Assembly (NCBI GenBank): GCA_020850945.1
Contig: JADZDR010000052.1
Location: forward strand, 1 to 64,000
Source: Acidimicrobiia bacterium
GTDB lineage: Bacteria; Actinomycetota; Acidimicrobiia; UBA2766
Direction: 5' to 3'
Length of the DNA: 64,000 bases
This document shows, in pieces, positions 32,210-42,030 of this stretch (the first letter of the stretch is position 1; the number at the start of each line of letters is the position of its first letter). Under the pieces are notes generated by a model. The model was given only the letters and a program-made list of their open reading frames with translations. It searched no databases and had not been told where the DNA came from. Position numbers and translations under genes: made by a program.

Positions 32210-33339
32210 ACTTCCGCCCTCGGCGACGTGAACACGGAGTCGAAGTCGGAGCCGGCGGCCGCGAGGAGTCTCGGGCGCCGGCTCCGCCTCGCTGCCGACG
32301 TCGGCAGGTGCACCCCGAGGATATGCACGCAAGCCGCCGCGAGAGCCCCTGCGTCGCCTCGTGGCACGACTGCGGCGGCCGCCGCCGGGAGGCCGGCGAC
32401 GATCTCCTCGGCACCGCCGTCAGCGGTCACGACGACCGGCACTCCCGATGCGAGGGCCTCGGCGACGACGAGGCCGTAGGGCTCCGGCGACGTCGAGGGG
32501 ACGGCGAGCACATCCACGTCGGCGAGGAAGTCGGGGGGAACGTCGCATGCGCCGAGCCAGGTCACGCCTTCGATCCGACCTGCGCGGCGGCGCAGGTCCT
32601 CCGCGTAGTCCTCCTTGCCCGGCACGTCGGGGCCGGCGACGACCAGCCTCGCGCCTTCCACGGAGTGCCGCACTCCCCCGAACGCGTCGAGGAGGACGTC
32701 GACACCCTTCCACGTGTCGATCCGGCCGAGAAAGCCCACGACGGGAGCGGTGTCGGGAAGGGAGGCCCCCGGCCTGAAGTGCCCCGCCCGCTCGGGACGG
32801 AACTCCTCGAGGTCGGGGCTGTCGTAGACGACGACGACGTTGCGCGGGTCGAGCTGGGCCGCGACGGCGTCGGAGATCGCGATCACGCGAGTGGCGAAGT
32901 GGCGGGCGAGGAGCCGTTCGAGACGCAGGGCTGCCGAGGATTGGACGACGATCTCGCGGGCATGCCACACGTGGGGGATGCGGAGGAGGAGTGCGACGGC
33001 CCATCCGTAGAGGGAGTGCAGCGAGTTCGTGTGGACCACGTCCGCCCCCAGCCTGCGGGCGAGCAACGTGAGGCGTACTACGGTGACCGGCCACGCGAGC
33101 GCGTAGCGGACGAGGCCACCCACACCCTCGCTCTGCGTGAGCCTGCGCATGGGGACCACGTGCACTCGGGCGCCCACAGCCTCGTACCGGGCGGCCAGGG
33201 GCGAGGGCGCGGGAACGACGACCGAGCTGCGGAAGCGCTTCGCGTCGAGGGATCGGATCAGGCCGAGGAGGGCCTGATCCGATCCACCCCGCTCTGCCAC
33301 GGGCTGGATGTGGACGATTCGCGTCTGGTCGGTCTTCAC
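32206..33339 (-). CDS. Glycosyltransferase, GT4 family
   Basis: A 377-residue GT-B enzyme. N-terminal I-V-H-I-Q-P-V-A-E-R-G-G-S-D-Q-A-L-L marks the acceptor domain. H-T-N-S-L-H-S and H-V-W-H-A-R-E-I-V lie in the linker. The donor domain has V-G-F-L-G-R-I-D-T-W-K-G-V and P-S-T-S-P-E-P-Y-G-L-V-V-A-E-A-L-A-S-G. The GTG start at 33339 overlaps the stop of the membrane protein gene (GTGA). It is part of the five-gene operon. Confidence 0.92.
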   Translation of the reverse strand: MKTDQTRIVHIQPVAERGGSDQALLGLIRSLDAKRFRSSVVVPAPSPLAARYEAVGARVHVVPMRRLTQSEGVGGLVRYALAWPVTVVRLTLLARRLGADVVHTNSLHSLYGWAVALLLRIPHVWHAREIVVQSSAALRLERLLARHFATRVIAISDAVAAQLDPRNVVVVYDSPDLEEFRPERAGHFRPGASLPDTAPVVGFLGRIDTWKGVDVLLDAFGGVRHSVEGARLVVAGPDVPGKEDYAEDLRRRAGRIEGVTWLGACDVPPDFLADVDVLAVPSTSPEPYGLVVAEALASGVPVVVTADGGAEEIVAGLPAAAAAVVPRGDAGALAAACVHILGVHLPTSAARRSRRPRLLAAAGSDFDSVFTSPRAEV

Positions 33340-35729
33340 GCTCGGTCGGCCCTCGCTCGTCTCCTCGTGATCGCACGCGCAGCAATCCAGGCGCCGAGTC
33401 CGAGCACGGTGAACGCCGAGATCGAAGCACCGAGCGGGAGTCCGGGTGGTTGGTAACCGAGGACGACCTCGTACCTTCCCTTGGGGAGGGGGAGGCCGAG
33501 GAGGACGGCATCTGTGCGGCCGACAGGAACAGCCTCGCCGTCCACCGTCGCCGACCATCCTGGGAACCATGCCTCGCTCACGACGAGATAAGAGTCCCGC
33601 TCCGCGATTGCGTCCAGCCTGATCTCGCCACCGCGCCACGACTTCACCGTTACCTCACCTGTGGCGCCTTTCGGACCCGACGGGCAGCCCCGGCACGTGG
33701 CTTGCACGATCGCCTCTTCTGCGGGGTCGAACACCATCTCGGTGGACCGCACCGCCTCGGCGGCATCTCGTACAGGCATGATCTCCGTGGCGCCCACCAG
33801 CCACGCGGCGGGTAGGGAGGGATTCCGCACGTACCGGATGGCACCTGTTTCGAGGACCTCCTCCGACACGACACCGCTCTCGGTGCCGAGCAGATGTTCC
33901 GTCTCGGGATCACGCACGATTGTCGAGATCCGAAGTAGATCGAGTAGCGGCGCTCCCGCCGACACCCACTCCGTCTCCTCGAGACCGCCGTAGTAAGTCA
34001 TACCCAGCGTGTCGATGTACGCGGCGGGGGCCAGTGGATCGTAGCCGACGGCACCTCGGTTCCCTGCGGGTACCGTGCTGTTCACCCAGTCACCGGCCGT
34101 ACTGATGTCGGACCCCACGAAGATCCAGCGCGACGGGTCACCGTCGACGTCGGCCACCCCTCCCCAACTCGGGTCGGAACCCGGCCGGAAGAGCGCCTCC
34201 GCGTACGACGGGGTCGGTGCGCTGGTCCGTTGCGGCGTGAACCAACCGTAGGACACGAGAGCGTCCACCCCCACGAGGGCGCAGATCAACCCCACCGCGA
34301 GGCGGCGGCTGACCTCTGGCCGGGCCAGAACGAGCCAGATGACAGCGGCAATTGCCCCCACGGTGAAGAGCGCCGGAATGGCCAGCGAGTTGAGGAGGGG
34401 ACGACCCGCCGTGAGGTACGGATCGAAGGCAGGGAGGACCGTGAGGAGGAGCGCAACCACGAGCAGCAGTCCTCCGACGGCAACTGCCCGCATCGCCGCC
34501 CCCCGGCGGCGGCGTCGGGAGCGAGCTCTGAGTTCGACGAGGCCGTATGCGGCGAACACCGACACGGACAAGCCGGTTCCGACTATGTAGCGAGCCCACG
34601 ACCGAAGTTGGCCATAGACGGGGAGTGCGTGGACCAGTCGTCCTGCCGGAGTGGTGTCGGCGAGCGCGATCAGGAGTGCGACCCCGCCGATGACCAGGAG
34701 CGCCACGGCGCGACGGTCTCGGCGGGCGGCGACGATTCCGGCGCCGCAGAGGACCAGGGCGACGACGCCCAGGTAGCCGTTCAGCTCACCCGGGTTCCAC
34801 TTGCCGGTGTAGCCGGGGGCACCGTACGGTCCGGCGTCCAGGTCGCTGCCGTAGGCGAACGGGAACACGAGGAGGGGAAGCTGTGAGGGACTGTACGAGT
34901 ACGTCACGGCCTCTTCGTACGAGAGGGACGCGCGGTCGGTGTCTTGGAGGATCGCGAGCGTGGGAACGAGCTGGATGGCGGCGAGGCAAGCGCCGAGGAT
35001 CACGCAGGCACCGGCGGTGACCAGTCCCCGCCACCAGTCACGGCCGTCCCCGGTAGCTGTGACTGCGGCGTAGATGCCCAACACGAGGATGCCGAAGGCG
35101 AAGATCTGGCTGTGTCCCGCGAGGAGCAGCATCCCCACTGAAAGCGAGGTGACGGCCATCCGCCCGGGCGTGGGGCGTTCACGAGCCCGGTCGAAGGCCC
35201 ACAGCATCCACGGCAGCCACGCAGCACTCGCGATCATGGCCGGATGCACCACGTGCCCGAAGAAGAAGCCGTTCAGTCCGAACGCGAGAGACGCGATGAC
35301 GGCGGCGACATCGTCGCCTGTGAGTCGCTTCGCGAGGGCGTAGGCCCCCGTGGCGGCTATGACGAAGGTGATCACCACGGTGAGGTTGTGTGCAAGGACG
35401 AACGGGAGCGCGACATAGAGCCAGTTCGGGGGATAGAAGACGGCGACCTGACCCGTTGCCAGCAGGGGTGTGCCGGAGAACGCGAAGCTGTTCCAGGTGG
35501 GCAGGGAACCGTCTCGGATCAGACGCGCGGCAAGCACGCGCAGCGGCAATTCGAACTGGAACGCATCACCGGGGGCGTACAGGCGCCGTCCCACGAGCCC
35601 ATCGAGGAACACGGCGATCGGGACGAGGATAGGTACGAGGAACCAGAGCGACCTGCGGCGTTCCTCACCCTCGACCTCCGCTGATGAGACCGGTTCCTCG
35701 CTCGTCTCCCGGGCAACCGGTTCGCTCAC
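33336..35729 (-). CDS. YfhO-family integral membrane protein
   Basis: A 797-residue polytopic protein. After a charged N-terminus come roughly 12-13 hydrophobic helices over residues 28-500. A C-terminal ~230-residue extracytoplasmic domain follows, ending with one more helix (near 765-785) and a basic tail. The first loop (Y-A-P-G-D-A-F-Q-F-E-L-P and L-P-T-W-N-S-F-A-F-S-G-T-P-L) matches the YfhO/GT-C-like family, which adds sugars from lipid carriers to glycopolymers such as lipoteichoic acid. It sits between transferase genes with four-base overlaps on both sides. Confidence 0.9.
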   Translation of the reverse strand: MSEPVARETSEEPVSSAEVEGEERRRSLWFLVPILVPIAVFLDGLVGRRLYAPGDAFQFELPLRVLAARLIRDGSLPTWNSFAFSGTPLLATGQVAVFYPPNWLYVALPFVLAHNLTVVITFVIAATGAYALAKRLTGDDVAAVIASLAFGLNGFFFGHVVHPAMIASAAWLPWMLWAFDRARERPTPGRMAVTSLSVGMLLLAGHSQIFAFGILVLGIYAAVTATGDGRDWWRGLVTAGACVILGACLAAIQLVPTLAILQDTDRASLSYEEAVTYSYSPSQLPLLVFPFAYGSDLDAGPYGAPGYTGKWNPGELNGYLGVVALVLCGAGIVAARRDRRAVALLVIGGVALLIALADTTPAGRLVHALPVYGQLRSWARYIVGTGLSVSVFAAYGLVELRARSRRRRRGAAMRAVAVGGLLLVVALLLTVLPAFDPYLTAGRPLLNSLAIPALFTVGAIAAVIWLVLARPEVSRRLAVGLICALVGVDALVSYGWFTPQRTSAPTPSYAEALFRPGSDPSWGGVADVDGDPSRWIFVGSDISTAGDWVNSTVPAGNRGAVGYDPLAPAAYIDTLGMTYYGGLEETEWVSAGAPLLDLLRISTIVRDPETEHLLGTESGVVSEEVLETGAIRYVRNPSLPAAWLVGATEIMPVRDAAEAVRSTEMVFDPAEEAIVQATCRGCPSGPKGATGEVTVKSWRGGEIRLDAIAERDSYLVVSEAWFPGWSATVDGEAVPVGRTDAVLLGLPLPKGRYEVVLGYQPPGLPLGASISAFTVLGLGAWIAARAITRRRARADRA

Positions 35730-37096
35730 TCGGGGGCTCTCTCCGGTGTGGTAGGGACCGGAGCAGCCTCCTGGGCCTTGGTGAGGGCCCTGCCCATCTC
35801 CTCTGTTGCCCGCTTCAGAGTGTTCATCTGGCCGACGAGGGGTTCCACTTCCCAGAACGTGAGGCGCTTCACCACCCTCTTGGCGAACGCCCCGATCGGT
35901 GAGGCCGATGCGGTGGTGGGGTAGCTGACGGGCTCGACCGCTGCCAGGGCCGCGACAGGGTCGATGCCGTCCTCGGTGACGGTCGCCGGCACCGGGGCCC
36001 CCCGCGCGGCATTTGCCCTCTCTTGCACTGCTGCCTGCACGGGGTCCCAGGAACCCCCCACGGCATCCCAGCCGGCGGCGACGTCAACGGGTCGAGCCGA
36101 CGACCCCGCGAGCCTTGCCATCTCGAGGGCGATCGCGCTGTCGGTGTTCTGGACGAGCACCACCTTCTCGCCCGCACTCGAGGCGAGGCCACCCGTTCCG
36201 GTTGCGAGCACGACCCTGTCGTACAGGCGTGCCCTCTCCAGGACTCCGGAGGACCAGATCTCCCTGTAGGGAAGGACCACGACGTCGGCGGCAACGAGCC
36301 AGCGGTCGAACATCTCGTCGCTCACGTATTCCTCGTGGAGGTGGGCGGCGGGTGTGGCCTCGGTCAGATGCCTGAGATGGTCGAGGTGCTCGCGGTGTTC
36401 GGGACGGTCGTCGCGCAGGGTTCCCACGATGTCCAACCGGCAGCCGGGTCCACCGAGGCCGCGAAATCCGCGAAGTGCGCGGTCGAAGCCCTTGTGGGGC
36501 TGGATGAAGCCGATCGAGAGGAACATGAACTCGTCCGGATCGATGTCGAGGCTCCGCCTTGCGGACTGCCTCGTGACGTTCGTCCTCTTCTCGAAATGAC
36601 CACCGTGCGGAATCACCTCGATGCGTCCCGCCGGGGCTCCGAACGCATCCCGGAGATCGGCGGCCTCGGCTTCGCTGTGCACCAGGATGCGTCGTGGGGT
36701 CCGCAGCATGAGACGCGCTGCCCACGCGGACGGGTGGTTTGCCCGGCCCTGCTCGTAGTTGATCTCGTGGACTGTGAGATCGACGTTCCCGGCCGCTGCG
36801 AACACGCCGGCAAGACCCAAGCTCGTCGCCGACGATCCGCCGATGCCTCGCTGTCCGGGGTAGAAGACGTCCGGGTGGAAGTTCACGAGAACACGGTCAT
36901 ACCGAGAGAGGTGACGTCGCAGGCGGAGAGCCCCGCCGAAGCCGTGAAGGTCGATCGTGTGATGGGCGGCGCTCGGTCGAGGTGAGAGAGCCTCCACGTC
37001 GTGGCCTTCCCTTCGCAGATGCGCGACCTGCTGGGCGGCGTAGCTCGCGATGCCGTCGCGCTCGGGCGGATAGGGGCCGACTACGAGGATTCGCAC
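35726..37096 (-). CDS. Glycosyltransferase, GT4 family, with C-terminal helical tail
   Basis: A 456-residue GT-B enzyme. V-G-P-Y-P-P-E-R-D-G-I-A-S-Y starts the acceptor domain. F-I-Q-P-H-K-G-F-D-R and V-L-P-Y-R-E-I-W-S-S-G-V-L are in the donor domain. The C-terminal ~60 residues (A-K-R-V-V-K-R-L-T-F-W-E-V-E-P-L-V-G-Q-M) form a basic amphipathic helix plus coiled coil that resembles segments of two other proteins of the region. The GTG start at 37096 overlaps the end of the preceding gene by 16 bases. Confidence 0.88.
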   Translation of the reverse strand: MRILVVGPYPPERDGIASYAAQQVAHLRREGHDVEALSPRPSAAHHTIDLHGFGGALRLRRHLSRYDRVLVNFHPDVFYPGQRGIGGSSATSLGLAGVFAAAGNVDLTVHEINYEQGRANHPSAWAARLMLRTPRRILVHSEAEAADLRDAFGAPAGRIEVIPHGGHFEKRTNVTRQSARRSLDIDPDEFMFLSIGFIQPHKGFDRALRGFRGLGGPGCRLDIVGTLRDDRPEHREHLDHLRHLTEATPAAHLHEEYVSDEMFDRWLVAADVVVLPYREIWSSGVLERARLYDRVVLATGTGGLASSAGEKVVLVQNTDSAIALEMARLAGSSARPVDVAAGWDAVGGSWDPVQAAVQERANAARGAPVPATVTEDGIDPVAALAAVEPVSYPTTASASPIGAFAKRVVKRLTFWEVEPLVGQMNTLKRATEEMGRALTKAQEAAPVPTTPERAPE

Positions 37097-38310
37097 AGCC
37101 ACTTCTCCAGATGCATCTCGACTCTGTCGAGGACCTCGGGCCAGGTGTAGTTGTCGAGCACGTATGCCCGCCCCTCCGCGGCGAGTTCCGCGGCCTGGTC
37201 GGGACATGCGGCCAGGAACCCGAGGCACTGCTCGAGCTCGAAGCGATCTCGGAAGGTGAGGCCTGCCCGGGATCGCTCGCAATGCCACCTGACCACGTCA
37301 CCCCGGCCATTGGCGAGAACGGGTGTCCCGGCAAGCCAGGCCTCCATGATCGTGCGGCTGAAGGCCTCGAGGACGGAGGGCTGGACGTAGGCCGCCGCGG
37401 CGGCAAACGCGTTGTCACGCTCGGTGTCGTCGAGAAAACCGAGATCCACGACGCGATCCGAGAGCGTGGGGGGCACATCGACCGGGCCGGCACCCATCGT
37501 GACGAGTGAGAACGGAAGGTCGTTGCGGGCGAGGACCCACGCGAAGGACTCGAGGAGCCACTCCCAGCGCTTCGCACCTTCGCGGCGCCCCGCATAGAGG
37601 AGGAAGGGACCCTCGATCCTGTGGCGCCCACGGAAGCCGTCCACGTCGTAGTGCTCAGGCACCTCCACGCCGCAGCCCACGACGGCGAACTCGGATGTCA
37701 CGCCGATCGACTCGGCGAGGTCGCGTTCGGGATCCGTCTGGAGCAGAAGCCCGGCGACGTGACCGAACATCTCGCGATAGATGTCGAGCCTGGCATGCGG
37801 TTCGTCGTGGATGCATGCCCATAGCACTGTCTTCTCGGGCGCGAGCTGAGCGGTGACGTAGGTCGTCCACGCCTGGTACGGGCCGGCGAGCACGACGTCG
37901 TAGTCGTCCCTGTGCATCATGAGCCAGTCGTACAGGGCGGGCGATCGCATGCCCGAGTTCAGCCACTCCTCCTGCTGCTGTGTCGAGAGGTGTTCACCCC
38001 GCAGGATCGCTGCGTCGTGCATGTGTCGCAGATCGTGGTCACCGGTGACGGCGGGGAATCGCCGCACCGTGACGCCCGCCTCCGTCTCGACACCCGCTCC
38101 GAACTCGTTGCCGACTTCGTAAGGGTCTCGCACGCACGTCGTCAGGACATCGACCGGCCATCCCCGAGCAGCGAGCCCCTCGGCCTGACAGCGCAGGACG
38201 GTCTCCGCTCCACCTACCACCGTCTCGCCGTAGCGCGCGGCGACGACGGCAAGCCGCGGCTTGCTCGGTGTGTGCGCGCCTGCTGAGTCGGGGTCTTGTG
38301 ATCTGGACAA
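37081..38310 (-). CDS. Glycosyltransferase, GT4 family
   Basis: A 409-residue GT-B enzyme and first gene of the operon. The TTG at 38310 is the only start codon I find before the conserved N-terminus R-L-A-V-V-A-A-R-Y-G-E-T-V-V-G-G-A-E. The donor domain has F-L-L-Y-A-G-R-R-E-G-A-K-R, V-D-L-G-F-L-D-D-T-E-R and Q-P-S-V-L-E-A-F-S-R-T-I-M-E-A-W-L-A-G-T-P-V-L. The E-x7-E loop reads E-A-F-S-R-T-I-M-E, close to fully canonical. It is divergent from the methyltransferase at 38419, with the promoter region in between. Confidence 0.9.
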   Translation of the reverse strand: MSRSQDPDSAGAHTPSKPRLAVVAARYGETVVGGAETVLRCQAEGLAARGWPVDVLTTCVRDPYEVGNEFGAGVETEAGVTVRRFPAVTGDHDLRHMHDAAILRGEHLSTQQQEEWLNSGMRSPALYDWLMMHRDDYDVVLAGPYQAWTTYVTAQLAPEKTVLWACIHDEPHARLDIYREMFGHVAGLLLQTDPERDLAESIGVTSEFAVVGCGVEVPEHYDVDGFRGRHRIEGPFLLYAGRREGAKRWEWLLESFAWVLARNDLPFSLVTMGAGPVDVPPTLSDRVVDLGFLDDTERDNAFAAAAAYVQPSVLEAFSRTIMEAWLAGTPVLANGRGDVVRWHCERSRAGLTFRDRFELEQCLGFLAACPDQAAELAAEGRAYVLDNYTWPEVLDRVEMHLEKWLCESS

Positions 38311-38364
38311 GGGACCTGTGGAACCGAAGACGGGCCCGTATCGGCCGGATGCCGAAATGGCGCC

Positions 38365-38371
38365 TTATAGT
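38365..38371. promoter_or_regulatory. TTATAGT, possible -10 between divergent glycan operons
   Basis: In the 108-bp gap between the operon starting at 38310 (minus) and the one starting at 38419 (plus), TATAGT on plus and TATAAG on minus overlap in one AT-rich island. A -35 is not obvious. This is the only AT-rich stretch in the gap. Confidence 0.3.
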
Positions 38372-38418
38372 ACCCTCATCCCGCCCAGGACTCCCTCTGG
38401 CGCCGACCCCCCTTGTGA

Positions 38419-39576
38419 GTGTCCGTGACCGAAGACCATGGCTCACCCCCGAACTTCATAGGCCCACAGCTCGACGAAGCGGTCGTCACGCGCCAGATGG
38501 GCAGCCACGTCCCCGCCGGCACGAGGCTGCGGGCAGTCAAGCAACTCATGGTGCGGGGAGCTCGGGTCGTAACGCATGACCAGGTGAAGTTCAACGAAGC
38601 GGTCATCGCGGCCCTCGGTGCCCTCGACCACGAGGTCGGGGAGATGGAGCGACGTTCGAGGATCTGGATTGCCGGAATCGAGGCGAGCCACGCCGAGGTG
38701 CTCGAGAGCGTGGACAGGATCTCCGCTCACCTTGCCAACACGGGGGAGGCCGAGATCCGCGCCGAGCTCTCGACCCTCCGGGCCCGGGTCGAGGCCCTGC
38801 TTGACGGGGCGTCCGGTGCGGGCACGGTCGATCCGGCGACGGCAGCCGAGGTGCGGTGCAGGTACGAGCACGGCCTCGGTCCTCTCTACGCCGCTTTCGA
38901 GGAGCGCTTCCGCGGTTCCCGAAAGGAGATCAAGCGGCGCCTGGGTGTCTACACGGATGTGATCGACAGTTTCGCCGGCGTCGGCGGGCGCGTCGTCGAC
39001 ATCGGTGCCGGTCGCGGGGAGTGGCTCGAGATCCTGACCGACCGCGGGATAGACGCGTACGGAGTCGACACGAACGAGGAGCTGCCTGCCGAGGTCGTCG
39101 GTCTCGGTCTCGAGGTGGTCCACGCCGATGCCCTCGGTCACCTGCGGACACTGCCCGACCGCTCCCTCGCGGGTGTGACGGGCTTCCACATCATCGAGCA
39201 TCTCGACTTCGAGTACCTCGTCGACCTCGTCGACGAGTGTGTGCGGACCCTGCGGCCGGGGGGCGTAGTCCTGTTCGAGACCCCGAACACGCTCAACGTG
39301 ACGGTGGGGGCGGCGGGGTTCTGGATCGACCCCACCCACAAGCGCCCCGTGCACCCCCTCTTCCTCGATTTCCTCATGCAGGACCGAGGGTTCGGGGATG
39401 TCGAGATCCGTTACGTCAACGAACCCGAGGAGCCGCCTTTCGTGGTCCCGCGCTCCTCTGACACCGATTCCGAAGAGGATCCCAAGATGGCGCGGATCGT
39501 CGAGCGCCTGAACAGGCTCATCTACACCGCCATGGACTATGCCGTCATCGCCGAGTGTCCCGACCGACCCGAGTAG
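38419..39576 (+). CDS. Coiled-coil methyltransferase (glycan region)
   Basis: A 385-residue protein. The start is GTG 38419 or GTG 38425. Residues ~30-135 are helical (basic amphipathic segment R-L-R-A-V-K-Q-L-M-V-R-G, then coiled coil). Residues ~145-330 are a class I methyltransferase with V-V-D-I-G-A-G-R-G-E-W-L-E, G-V-D-T-N-E-E, D-A-L-G-H-L and H-I-I-E-H-L-D-F. A coiled coil joined to a methyltransferase recalls O-antigen chain-capping enzymes such as WbdD, without the kinase. It leads a three-gene plus-strand operon with two transferase genes. Confidence 0.85.
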   Translation: MSVTEDHGSPPNFIGPQLDEAVVTRQMGSHVPAGTRLRAVKQLMVRGARVVTHDQVKFNEAVIAALGALDHEVGEMERRSRIWIAGIEASHAEVLESVDRISAHLANTGEAEIRAELSTLRARVEALLDGASGAGTVDPATAAEVRCRYEHGLGPLYAAFEERFRGSRKEIKRRLGVYTDVIDSFAGVGGRVVDIGAGRGEWLEILTDRGIDAYGVDTNEELPAEVVGLGLEVVHADALGHLRTLPDRSLAGVTGFHIIEHLDFEYLVDLVDECVRTLRPGGVVLFETPNTLNVTVGAAGFWIDPTHKRPVHPLFLDFLMQDRGFGDVEIRYVNEPEEPPFVVPRSSDTDSEEDPKMARIVERLNRLIYTAMDYAVIAECPDRPE

Positions 39577-39591
39577 CTTCGACCGATCGCA

Positions 39592-42030
39592 ATGCAGATC
39601 GCCCTCGTTCAGCCGAGCCCTGTTCCCTACACGTACGGCGGCGCCGAACGCCTTCTCGACGGCCTCTGGGCCGCCGCACGCGACGCGGGCCACGAGGTCG
39701 AAGTCGTCAAGCTCCCCTCCCCCGAGCGCACCCTGCCCGAGATCGTCGCGTCATATGAGAGTTTCGCCCATCTCGACCTCACCCACTTCGACGCGGTCGT
39801 CTCGACGAAGTACCCGGCCTGGATGGTCGAGCACCCGAATCACGTGATCTGGCTCCTGCACCGACTGCGTGGGCTCTACGACACCTACCACCTTGCCGGT
39901 CTGGCGGACCACGTCGAATGTGCCGATCCCGACCTCAGGAGTCTCCAGCGGATGATGCGGTCCGGTGCTACCCGGATGCTCCTGCCCCGCTTCTTCGACG
40001 CGTTCCACACGATCCTCGCGAGGCGCGGCGCGGACGATCCTGTGTTCGCCTTCCCCGGACCGCTTGCCCGCGAGATAGTCCACTGGCTCGACACGATCGG
40101 GTTCGACCCCCTGGGCGTCACGCGGTACACGGCGATCAGCGCCACGGTTGCCGATCGGGCCGGATACATGCCGGCCGGAATCAGGGCGGCAGTCGCATAC
40201 CCCCCGTCGCAGCTCGCCGGTCTGCGATCCGGAGGCCAGGATCACTTCTTCACGGCGAGCCGCCTCGACGGACCGAAGCGCATCGACCTCCTCGTGGAGG
40301 CGATGCGCGACGTCGATTCGGACCTGCCTTTCCTCATCGCCGGGACCGGTCCCGACGAGGAGCGGCTGCGCCGCCTCGCCTCCGGAGACGAGCGCATCCG
40401 GTTCCTCGGCCGGGTCACTGACGGGGAGCTGGCCGGCCTCTACGCGAACGCCCTCGCCGTACCCTTCGTCCCCGCCGAGGAGGACTTCGGTCTCGTGACA
40501 CTCGAGGCGTTCGCCTGCTCGACACCCGTCGTCACGTGCATCGACTCGGGCGGTCCGACCGAGCTCGTGGACGACGGCCTGTCCGGCCTCGTCACCGACC
40601 CCACCCCGGCCGCATTGGCGGCGGCGTTGAGCCGACTCGCCGCGGATCCCGCCGGAGCCGCCGCGATGGGAACCGCGGGACACGAACGTGGGCGCCGGGT
40701 CACGTGGGAGCGCGTCCTCTCGACCCTCCTCGGCCGCGAGGCACTGGCAGCCCGTCCGTCCGCGCCGCGCCCGTCGCCGCGGCGTGGGTATCCCAAGGTC
40801 GTCGTGCCCTCGACGTTCCGGATCTGGCCCCCCGCCGGGGGAGGCCAGATCCGTTGCCTGAGTCTCTACGGGGGAATGCTCGAGAGCTTCGACGTCGAGG
40901 TTGTCAGTATGGACAACCCGCACGCACCTGCCACGCGGGTCGTGTACGGGCCCGGGTTCGTGGAGAGCGTCGTCCCCCGCACGTGGCGACACGAGGAGCT
41001 CGACGTCGAGTGGTCGGAGCGGGCCGGGATCCCAGTGACCGACATCATGGCGGCGGAGCTCGTAGCCGAGACGCCGGCATACCGTCAGGCACTCGCGGAC
41101 GCGCTGGCCGACGCGGATCACGTGGTCCTCGCCCATCCTTATCTCGAACCGCTCGTCCACGCGCTCGCACCCTCGGGTGTCCCCGTCGTCTACGACGCCC
41201 ACAACGCCGAGTTGCGCCTCAAGGCGGAGATCCTGCCGAACGGCCCGGTCCGGGACGAGCTCCTCGACAGGGTGAGGAGGATCGAGGGTGATGCCGTGTC
41301 CCGCTCGGCCCTCACGACCACCACATCGGGTCTCGACGCAGACCATCTGGTCGCCGACTACGGAGCCGACCCGGCACGTATCCGAGTCGTCCCGAACGGC
41401 GTCGACACACGTGCGATCCACTTCGTGACCGGCGACGATCGCAGGCGCCGCGGCGAGAGATGGCTCACCCGGTTCCCGTCCGGCAGTGCCGCCCACCTCG
41501 CGGTGTTCCTGGGGAGCTGGCACAAGCCGAACCTCGACGCGGCCCAGGACATCATCGAAGCCGCCGCGGAGGTGCCCGACACCATGTTCCTCCTCGTCGG
41601 CAGCCACGGCCTCCATTTCCGGGGAAGGGCCCTGCCCGGCAACGTCCTGCTGGCCGGCACCGTCGACCCGATCGTGAAGAACGGGATCCTCTCCGCGGCT
41701 GACGTCGGCCTGAATCCGATGCAGAGCGGCTCGGGCACGAACCTCAAGATCCTCGAGTACTTCGCGGCCGGTGTTCCCGTCCTTGCGACGGGTATCGGCG
41801 CCCGTGGCATCCCCGCCGAACCGGGCGTGCACTACCGGCGCGTCGAGGGCGATCTCGCGGGGTCGATCCGGGCCTTCCTCGAGGACCCCGACCGGGACCG
41901 CACCGTGGAGGCCGCGCGTCGCCTCGTCGAGGAGAGCTTCGACTGGCGGATTCTCGGACGTCGACTCGCGGCCCTGATCAAGCGGATCGACCACGCCGGC
42001 GTCGGCACGGTCGCGGAGGGGGCGGCGTGA
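39592..42030 (+). CDS. Fusion of two GT4 glycosyltransferases
   Basis: An 812-residue protein made of two complete GT-B enzymes. Module 1 (residues 1-~385) begins L-V-Q-P-S-P-V-P-Y-T-Y-G-G-A-E-R and has F-T-A-S-R-L-D-G-P-K-R and P-A-E-E-D-F-G-L-V-T-L-E-A-F. Module 2 (~400-812) begins V-V-P-S-T-F-R-I-W-P-P-A-G-G-G-Q and has V-P-N-G-V-D-T, F-L-G-S-W-H-K-P-N-L-D-A and S-G-S-G-T-N-L-K-I-L-E-Y-F-A-A-G. Two consecutive sugar additions by one polypeptide are likely. The next gene starts within its stop (GTGA). Confidence 0.92.
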   Translation: MQIALVQPSPVPYTYGGAERLLDGLWAAARDAGHEVEVVKLPSPERTLPEIVASYESFAHLDLTHFDAVVSTKYPAWMVEHPNHVIWLLHRLRGLYDTYHLAGLADHVECADPDLRSLQRMMRSGATRMLLPRFFDAFHTILARRGADDPVFAFPGPLAREIVHWLDTIGFDPLGVTRYTAISATVADRAGYMPAGIRAAVAYPPSQLAGLRSGGQDHFFTASRLDGPKRIDLLVEAMRDVDSDLPFLIAGTGPDEERLRRLASGDERIRFLGRVTDGELAGLYANALAVPFVPAEEDFGLVTLEAFACSTPVVTCIDSGGPTELVDDGLSGLVTDPTPAALAAALSRLAADPAGAAAMGTAGHERGRRVTWERVLSTLLGREALAARPSAPRPSPRRGYPKVVVPSTFRIWPPAGGGQIRCLSLYGGMLESFDVEVVSMDNPHAPATRVVYGPGFVESVVPRTWRHEELDVEWSERAGIPVTDIMAAELVAETPAYRQALADALADADHVVLAHPYLEPLVHALAPSGVPVVYDAHNAELRLKAEILPNGPVRDELLDRVRRIEGDAVSRSALTTTTSGLDADHLVADYGADPARIRVVPNGVDTRAIHFVTGDDRRRRGERWLTRFPSGSAAHLAVFLGSWHKPNLDAAQDIIEAAAEVPDTMFLLVGSHGLHFRGRALPGNVLLAGTVDPIVKNGILSAADVGLNPMQSGSGTNLKILEYFAAGVPVLATGIGARGIPAEPGVHYRRVEGDLAGSIRAFLEDPDRDRTVEAARRLVEESFDWRILGRRLAALIKRIDHAGVGTVAEGAA

